Assembly: GCF_037126465.1 (NCBI RefSeq)
Contig: NC_088210.1
Coordinates: 16,021,511 to 16,085,510 of the forward strand
DNA length: 64,000 nucleotides
Direction of reading: 5' to 3'
Source: Ornithodoros turicata
Taxonomy: Eukaryota > Arthropoda > Arachnida > Ixodida > Argasidae
The notes under the pieces were generated by a model. That model ran no database searches. It was given only the letters and a program-made list of their open reading frames with translations, and was not told where the DNA came from. Shown piece by piece: positions 56,050 to 64,000 of the stretch (positions are counted from its first letter, which is position 1; the number at the start of each line of letters is the position of its first letter). The position numbers and the translations under genes were made by a program.

Positions 56050-59000
56050 TTAGGCCTAGTGTCAGCGAAAGATGCGGAGGACCGAGCCATTCCTCGAGCT
56101 GAATTCACTATATCGAAGGCTATGGGAGACCCATAATGCCTAAACCGAAGATCACAACACGTAATATCCAAACGGCGAAGAGCTGAGATGACGCCACAAG
56201 GGATAACCCACTGCGCCGTGTTACTGTGCATCCTCTCCATTCATTTCTGTATCTGTTTCGTTCTTGCCACCGTTGTTGCTCGGTATAGTCTGGGAACGCT
56301 CATGTTTGATGTGACCTAATGCTCCTATTACAAATATGATGCGACGTTCTTACAAACAAACGGCCTCGCACACCACTTCATATTCACAACACCGACGTCC
56401 ATTTGCAAGCTCTTTCATGTGTTGTGTTTCGCTGGTTTCGACTGGTTTCGATGTTGTTTTGTCGCTTTGCACCTTTCTCATGCGCGCGGAGAAGTAGTCC
56501 GTCCTGTAGCGCCGTCCTATTTGCGGTAGGATATATTTAATAATTAAAATTGTTACAGCAGGATATTTTAAGGCATTACAGCTTTGCAATCTAGAAGTGA
56601 AAATTGTACAATAGTACAAACTGTTACTTGACGATCGTGGTAGTGGGTATGTTGTTCTATGAAGTAACTTAAAACCCAAGAAATTCAACTTTAACCTGAA
56701 AAACACGTATTTTCCAAATATAATTTGTAACATCCGTAATAATTTGCAAAAAGTTAAAGAATTAATCACACAGTGTATTCCTACGCATCGTTTCAAATCA
56801 CGCTTAGATCGTGATTGTTCGAGACCCAAGGAGAAACATTTGCTCATGGCGACAGAGTTGCTAGCCACGTGGGGTGAAGTTATTTGTACGCAAAACCGTA
56901 CATTTGTGCTGGTAACGAATACGGAACATCTCTCGTAACTAATAGTGTTTATCCTTTCGGTGGGGGGAAGGTACGCTGCGGTTTGATCTTGGTAAGTGCG
57001 GTGTTCATTGGTATTTGTCATGCATTCTGGTGGCGATGCAAACCCACCATATTGTGTTTTCGTGCGGAGATACCTAAGCCTGATGCACTGTTGGTAGCGT
57101 ATGATTGATCACAGTAAAATTTTAAATACCAGTATCGTTTGCGGGGCACCGTGGTAAAAGATATTGGCATCTGGTTTCCTAAGATTTTGAATCAGAGCGT
57201 CCATGCGTGTGAAGTAGCCTGAAAATCGTCCGTAGCTGCGCACGAATTTTGTTTGTTTTGCATCTGTACCGTATTTCGTTGTTACAGATTGTCTTCATAT
57301 CTTCTCGATGTGTTCATATTGCTGCCTAGTTCTTTGCATCTCCTCTATATGACGAAAAAGAAAGAAAGAAAACACATAAACACGTGTGTGTTGGATATTC
57401 GAGCACGTCATTTAATCTGATCACGTCGTGTCAGAATCAAAATCAACAGGTAGTTGCGCAAAGGTTGTCATTGTGGGATATTTTTGTTTTTTGTTTTATA
57501 GTGAAATGTGATTCTTCATAATTTTGAGGCGAAACGCTGGGTAGCTGATATGTTCTGTTGCTAAATATAGTCTGCATGAGGCGCTTGTGTATGGCCTGTA
57601 ATGGCAATCCCCCGCGGCTGTGTTTCTGCTTTCTCAGCTATAAGTACCGTCTCTTGCTTCTTTCTCTACTGCGTTTTCCTGTAGATTTCGTAGCGTAGTG
57701 TACACTACACTTTTAGGTGTGCTAGGTAGTAACTCGTTCAATGGGGGTCGTATTTACATGTTCGTATGTTCATCTGCTTCACAGCTGCATCTGCCTAAAC
57801 ACAACTCCGTACGCTCGCAGCCGGGGGTTTACCTGGATGTTGTCTAAGTTCAGAATAAAAGTATTCACGAATTTTTGCTTTGGTTGTTCATTATGCGTTT
57901 TATTTTGGAATCTCACACGAGACCACTACATACGAGGCCCACTTTATCTGGCATGCATATTATATGCATGCAAGATGATAGACATCGGTGGTAGGAAGAA
58001 AATATGATGGAAAATGCTATGGATATGTGTGAGACGCATAGATATGATCTGACCTTTCAGGTAAGACAAAATGTGTCTGTAAATGTTATTCCTCTCCTAT
58101 GAGTCAGTTTTGGTCTGGAAAGAGTTGGAACTGACTTCTTTGTTCTCTGTGTCACATTTTGATCTTCAACAATCCAGTGCACGAAACTGGTAAAAGGATG
58201 TGACAACTAGCTGCACTTGGTGCAATATGTTTTTTGTTTTTTTTTTTTTTTTTTTTTTTGATTTTTAACCACAAAGGTACAGCACAGCTCTTGTTCTCCA
58301 GAATGGAATGTATGCACAAAACATTAATGTGCATGAAAGTTTTTTTTTTTTTTTTTTTCACATGTTAAAAGTCAAAGTGTCATCATATTTCACTTCCAAA
58401 TTACGGATAAAAAGCATCATTGGATGCCTTCTTGAAGTTGAGAAAGCATAAACAGAAGCATGAGCCTACCAAGTATTCCTTGACCTTGAATAGAAGCTAC
58501 CAAATCCATAGTGAAACAGTTACAGTGCTGCTCCTCATCAACCCCCGCGTTAGAACGGTTATGTAACTGTGTACTTTTTTTGTATCTCGAGAAAAATATT
58601 AGATAACATTTTCACCGCGTGTATTTTTATCTAGGCAAGTGATTGAACACAAATATGGGTAATGTAAGCCAAATTATTATAAACAACTGGGATAGGGGGT
58701 AGAAGACGTAAATGGATGCATACCATCTAGTCAATGTACTGTAAATGAAAACAGCTTTTTTTTTTTATTGAAATACCCTACAGTGCAGACAGGCATTGTA
58801 GTAGAGGTGTGGTACCATGGGCAGGATATTTATGTAGAAGTACTGAAAATAAAAAGGAAAACAATACATAGCAAAGTACATTAATGTGCATAGAATATAC
58901 CAAGGTCATATTAATTACAGATCAAAGAATGCGAAAAAGAAAACATCACAGAATATTCCATTGCAAGTTTTATAATTTGTTACTGAAATGAAATTTTAGA

Positions 59001-62000
59001 ATAAATTTAAAAAATAAATTAGTCATTTATGACTAAGAAATACATTGTTCCATATGCTGGGTGAACCAAGAAGATGTGCTTTATGATTTAGCTATCTCTT
59101 GGAGATGTTGGAGGAAAGTAACTGGAAAAGTATCAAGTACTCTTCTTTATTTGATACCTGTAACTGTACCAGTGTATTTTTCCGTAACTGTAACTCGGGT
59201 ACTTTTTAAAAGTAACGTTAACAACCTTGGTAGCGTGGAACAGCAAACGTTAGAAGAGAGCATATTCACGCGTCTAACGTATATTTCTTGCCATAGACGG
59301 CTTTCAGAGTGGTCATATCACAGAAGAAAGCCTGTACACATCTGCGTCCTCCATCACGAGAACAATAGTGTGCTATCAATAGGAACACACTATTTCATGG
59401 CAGTTTCATCACACGTCTTCTCTACGATTCCGAGCAGCATCACGGGATAGAGGCAACAGCTAACGTGCTGATATCTTTGCTGCATGCGTCGTACGGACAG
59501 CCAGCTCGAGAGATTAGTTTGAAGGTTGCCGTATCTCCGAAGGTTCCATTCTGTATTGAGAGCTCACGGTGCTACGTAAGCGTTTATGCGTCTGCCAACG
59601 GGGCGGCATTGAGCAGAGGGATCTAGTTAAGTTATTCCCACTGAGCGAAAAGGAATGCTGCTGCTGCTGCTACGGACTTTACGCATGGTGAGATGCGCAG
59701 CCTTTATGTTTCCTCCATTGATAGGGTCGTGGAAAACACTGTTGTTCCGCTGTGCCGTCGCAAGTGGCGCACATTTTCGTGATTTCTTCTCTCTTGGGCC
59801 ATTTTCTTAGTTTCGTTGCATGAAATTGGGCTAGAATCCAAGCTGTTTTGTGTGTATGATGCCAGTTCCACCCAATGTGCCAGAAAGACAAAATTAGTAG
59901 TCTACTCTGCTGGCAAATGTGTTGTCGTTAGCACCTTCTTCTGTCATGTTTTCACAATCTGGTTGCTCAGTGTGTCTGTGCATATTGTGCTTGTGTGAAG
60001 TTGTTTCTTCGGAGTGTGCGTTTTGCTACTCACGCCTGACCAGTGGAGAGACTATATGTTAAAAAGGAATGCATAGCCGAGAAGGTATTTAGTGGCCAAG
60101 ACTTTTGTACTACAGTCATGTCACATATATCCGGACTGCTTCATTCCACATTGCAGATGACCCGTTTACTGCTCTGCCTTTTCCATTCTATTTTTGGCCA
60201 CAACCTGAAGGGAAGAGAGTTCTGCTGTGTGCACCACCATTTTACGTTTAATCGAGGACCGATAATACCCGTAAAATGTCGATCCCTTCATCTGCTACTA
60301 ACACATTCTTTGCTTCGCCTGTAACTACAACAGGTGCAGGCCATAACTGCCTCCCGTCTCCATTGTTATGACAGGCCTAATCGTTTTCGTAACGCCGTTT
60401 CAAATCGCCAATCCCAGGTGTAGTGCTAGCATGTGTTAGCACGCACACCTTGATTTTCGACACTGTGTGTGCGGTAATCTCCAAACAAAGTGTTCGGAGC
60501 TTTAGCCTGACATTAGCGAACGCTCAATTGTAAGCTTTCTCATGAAACCGGGGGCATCGTCCGCTTTCGAAAGAGATTTCGCACTTTCTCTCTTAACTCA
60601 ATTGTTTTTGACCACTTCCTGTCGAGACAGTTAATTGTGGTCATGCAGAGAGGGAGACGAAAGAAGTAAGCCTGTACATCCTTGCAAGATAATTGTTACT
60701 CTTTTTTTTTTTCTCCACGTCCTTCCTTCCTTCCTTCCTTGTGGCTTTGCACCTCGCTCGATATTCAATCTGCTCCACTAGTCCAAGAGGACACTGAAGG
60801 GAGGGGGGAGAGAACAATGTTCCCCCTCTCCCAATTGACCCAAAATGAATTTGTAATGGGAGTGGGGGTTGGAGAGAGAGTCGTATCTTGGTCAGTCACT
60901 CCACCCTGCCTGGGAGGCAAGCAAGTTGGAACATAGGTACTGGTCTAGGGAAACAGGTTATGTATCAGGAGATGAGGTCACTGCGCCGGCAGTTGTGCAT
61001 TGATCTCTGGCTCAGCACGATGTGGTGGCCGTCTGTGGCATAGGTGACGATTCCTGTGGATCCTTTACCCTCTCTGCTCTACCCTTGGATTATACTGCTC
61101 AGAGTTTTGGCAAGCTGCGACGTCGTCTGCAATGTAATTAGTCTGCCTTTGTGTTTTGTGGTGGTGGATCTCTGCTGCAATAGTCATGGTGGATGCATTT
61201 TTCTGTTGGCACGTGCTCACACCACCCTGGATGTCTGTCACCCGTGGTGGTGTACAAGCACAGAGAGGGAGGCACTTGCTATGTTGAGAGGGTTGTGTGC
61301 TGAAGAGGCATGCTGTGCTCATCTTGTGGCATCATTGTGTGTCATATTATTTGCGCTTCTTCATCATTCACTTGCAATCATTCGAAGTTACTTGTGGTGT
61401 GAGGAAGCATTCTTGTAACAATCGGTCGTTTGCTGACAGTGGTGTCCCAATGAAAGTTACAGGATTTGTGTGTCGTCCTGCCATCTTGCTGCTGTTCGAA
61501 ACGTTGTCTAAAGCGATCCCTGTTTGCTTGAAACTCCACAGAATGTATGGCTGCAGAATTATGAAATTGAGACGTGCATTTGAAGGGAGGTCTCGCAGCG
61601 TGTTTGCAACGTAGAGGTAGAAATCTGGTATTGCAGTATGTGAAGCAGTCGTTCCGATATTAGTGAGAAACCTGCGAGGCTTGGAATGTGTGAAGTGAGC
61701 TAGCGTTTCGTTTCACGTCTGCTGAGATGTGTGGGTCTCTATGGTATCCACACGGGATTGATTTCCGTCAAATAAGAGTGAGAAACATATGCAAATTTGT
61801 CGTGCCCGCGAAGCAAGGCTGAGGAATCTGGATCACGACAGCAAAGGCCGATACCACCCTTCAGATAAGATCAGCTAATAGCGCCATAAGGTCGGGCTTA
61901 CTGTTCCTCGTAAACGAACAAACTTTACTTGACACAGTTCACAAATAGGCATTTGAGGAAAACAGTCTGTGTAGGTGCAGTGGAGGTGATAAGAATTAGT

Positions 62001-62810
62001 GTCCAGAGTATTTCTGGAGGATAATTTTGTGCAGCAACACTAGGCATTCACAGTCTCAATATTTTTAGCTGCAAAGGTTCAGAGGAAATTTCCCTAGAAA
62101 AAAAATTCCATATTAGTCTGAATTCTTTGGGTTCAATTCTTTGAATTCTTTGGGGAAGGCAAAATGTGTTTCCGTTGTACACTTTCAGTGGAGTTGGTGT
62201 CCGTTATGTCCTCAGTGTAGGTTTGAGGGAAGCTTGATAGCATGTTCTTAAATCTCATTGCATTGATACACTTTGGCTTGGCCTCGATTGTGTCCATGTT
62301 GAAGTGTAGTGACAGCCTCGAAGACTCACTCCCAGTAGTTCTGCTATTGTACATTCTTATATATTTGTTTGCTTGCTTCATTTGTGTGCATGCAACATGA
62401 GATTTTCAAAGTCGTGAAGATTGTAGTAGTTGTCGTGATTGTAGTCGTGAAAGTTGTGGTCGTAGTTGTGGGCACTGCTACTGTTGTGCACAGTCGCGAA
62501 TTCAATTTTTAATTTTTATTAATTTTTAATCAAATTAAATTTTTATTTAAATTTTAATTAATTAATGCAAATTTAAATAAATTAAATAATGAATTAAATA
62601 AATTAAAATTCTGGCATATTTGTGCATCTGTCGGATGGAACACTTCGCACAGTGCATTTTAATCGGCAGATTCCATCAAATTTTTCTTCCAGAACCGAGG
62701 GGTAACCACGATTTACTTGATCCGCGAATACTCTGGTGAATTTACTTTACGCTCGAAGAGTAAAAGCCCTACGTATACGTGCCAGTGACGTTGCCGTCTC
62801 TCTTCCGCAG
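56050..62810. other. Intergenic region between divergent Atg1 and the membrane-protein gene
   Basis: AT-rich, with long T-runs (58230-58259, 58339-58358), a CCTT microsatellite (60720-60740) and few hairpin MITEs. It should contain both promoters and 5' UTR exons, but none can be fixed from sequence alone. One 223-codon minus-strand frame (56350-57021) is unexplained. Confidence 0.4.
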
Positions 62811-62872
62811 GCATTTCTCCGTGACTTTGCGTGCCCCACGGGAACCACTCGCGGGCCAAAGGCAGGCAACCC

Positions 62873-63634
62873 ATGGCCGGTCTCGGCCCTCGTGCGGCCG
62901 TAGCCTGCACCGTTCCGGCAGCTGCGCTTGTGCTCCTCATCTCCCTGTTCCTCTTTAGAAGAAGGCTGAGGCACAATCAACAGCACCCTCCCCAACTCGC
63001 AAGCGTCGACGAGCCTTTACTGGAGCCGGAAGCATCCACGGACACGCAGTCTCAAAGGCCAGACCAGGATACGCCGCTCTCTGTTTGCGATTCCGATATC
63101 ATGGCCCTGAAGGCCTCCACGGATTTCGTGGAAGATGAGGCCCCCTCTCCCGAGCTGCTCAGGAACGAGGACGACGACGTTCCGAGCAGGGAAGGGTCGG
63201 TGGATTCCGCCCTGTGCGAGAGTCTGGTCAGCTCGAGCGCGGCGGAGTCTCCGAAATTTGTAGATAAACAAAACGAACAAAGGGAGGAAGAGGACAGAGT
63301 GGCCAAAGACATGTCGACCCTCTGCTTAGATGCGGATGAAGAAGACGACGGAGTCGAGACGGATGCGAGGATGCCAGCCAAGACGGAGTCATGCGCGGAG
63401 GATAGCAAACAAGAAGTGATACAGGAAGAGGAGGAGGAGGTGGTGGCGATAGTGTCCCCTGTGGGTGACAGTGATAGTGGGACCTGTGTGGATAGCAGTG
63501 CACAAGAGAAAGCTGTGTCAGCAGTTACTTGTGACGGGGACAATGTTGCCAGCTCAGAAGGAAGAGCAGCAGACGACAGCACGGGTGATGCGAGCCTATC
63601 TCTACAGACGGCCTTCTCTGATGCGCACAGTGAG
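62873..63634 (+). CDS. Acidic N-terminally anchored membrane protein, first coding exon (AKAP1-like?), continues beyond window
   Basis: ATG at 62873 sits in a good Kozak context (cccATGG) just after a likely 5'-UTR splice acceptor (tcttccgcag, ending 62810). The frame is open for 254 codons to the donor GAG|gtgagg at 63635. Residues about 7-29 form one hydrophobic segment (VPAAALVLLISLFLF) followed at once by RRRLRH. This layout suits a signal-anchored outer mitochondrial or ER membrane protein facing the cytosol. The rest is disordered, very acidic (a run of five Glu, several Asp/Glu clusters) and Ser-rich. The N-terminal anchor plus basic stop, then an acidic linker, recalls arthropod mitochondrial A-kinase anchor protein AKAP1, but the diagnostic KH and Tudor domains would lie downstream. 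The assignment is a guess. It is transcribed divergently from Atg1, about 6.8 kb away. Confidence 0.7.
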
Positions 63635-64000
63635 GTGAGGATCATTCACTTCGTTTCCTGCTGACCCTTGCTGTTGTTGCGCCAGGCTGTTGTTGCCAAA
63701 AAACGCAGAATCAATCAATCAACCAATCATTTCCTGCTCGTTGCTTGCGTTGTCACACAAAACAGTTTCTCTGGACACGCTACTTTTGAGTTTTCTTTGT
63801 AATGCAGGTGCTTTTTGTTGCAGTTGCTACCTTGCATACATGCCAGATATGCAGAACAAGTATCAACCCTGTACTATTCAGATGGAGTTACTGTACATAT
63901 ATATATATACTATACTATATTCTGTGTATATACCATCCATACCATATAACCATACTATATATATATGTGTGATAGTCACTTAAAGGGACTATTGCATCCA

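Noticed and set aside
61044..61418. 124-codon hydrophobic frame on + strand
   Set aside because: Cys/Leu-rich composition from T-rich DNA, no motif, no splice or Kozak support.

Overview
This is a eukaryotic nuclear window: two genes are split into many small exons with GT/AG introns, and the introns are packed with palindromic transposon derivatives and tRNA-derived SINEs. Protein matches point to an arthropod, most likely an arachnid and probably a tick. The autophagy kinase follows the Drosophila Atg1 pattern around its helix C, and the other spliced gene is a degenerate neprilysin-like (M13) protein, a family strongly expanded in ticks. The taxon is an inference. No operons, CRISPR arrays, rRNA genes or functional tRNA genes were seen.

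Layout. (1) 1-14847: intron/repeat sequence, then the last eleven recognisable exons (2226-14847, + strand) of an M13 metallopeptidase homologue. Its 5' part lies upstream of the window or was not recognised. The five C-terminal M13 cysteine positions are kept, but the zinc site is damaged (HExxH reads RExxH; the third-ligand motif is altered), so it looks like a pseudo-enzyme. (2) 14850-17090: intergenic, with one long inverted repeat and a SINE-like sequence. (3) 17090-55962, - strand: an essentially complete Atg1/ULK autophagy-initiating kinase. I assembled 25 exons whose phases all chain and give 921 residues from ATG (55960-55962) to TGA (19610-19612). It has the kinase domain, the conserved LIR-type motif DFVMVP and the C-terminal Atg13-binding region. 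(4) 56050-62810: long intergenic stretch with no recognised gene. (5) 62873 to beyond 63634, + strand, divergent from Atg1: the first coding exon of an acidic protein with one N-terminal membrane segment, possibly a mitochondrial AKAP1-like anchor protein.

Repeats explain much of the rest. There are seven copies of a ~248-bp near-perfect hairpin MITE with TA target sites; an 891-bp TA-flanked long-TIR element that shares a TA with one of those copies; two Tigger/pogo-like elements; a hAT-like MITE with an exact 8-bp target duplication; a second hAT-like element with a hairpin MITE nested inside it; a TTAA-flanked 1.5-kb element; several tRNA-SINE copies; and 14-bp minisatellites in two adjacent Atg1 introns that sit beside SINE tails. 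The octamer GCAGACGA/TCGTCTGC is also strikingly frequent by eye.

The genes do not form an obvious pathway. The M13 homologue is expected to be membrane-bound or secreted, Atg1 is a cytosolic autophagy regulator, and the last gene looks like an organelle-membrane scaffold.
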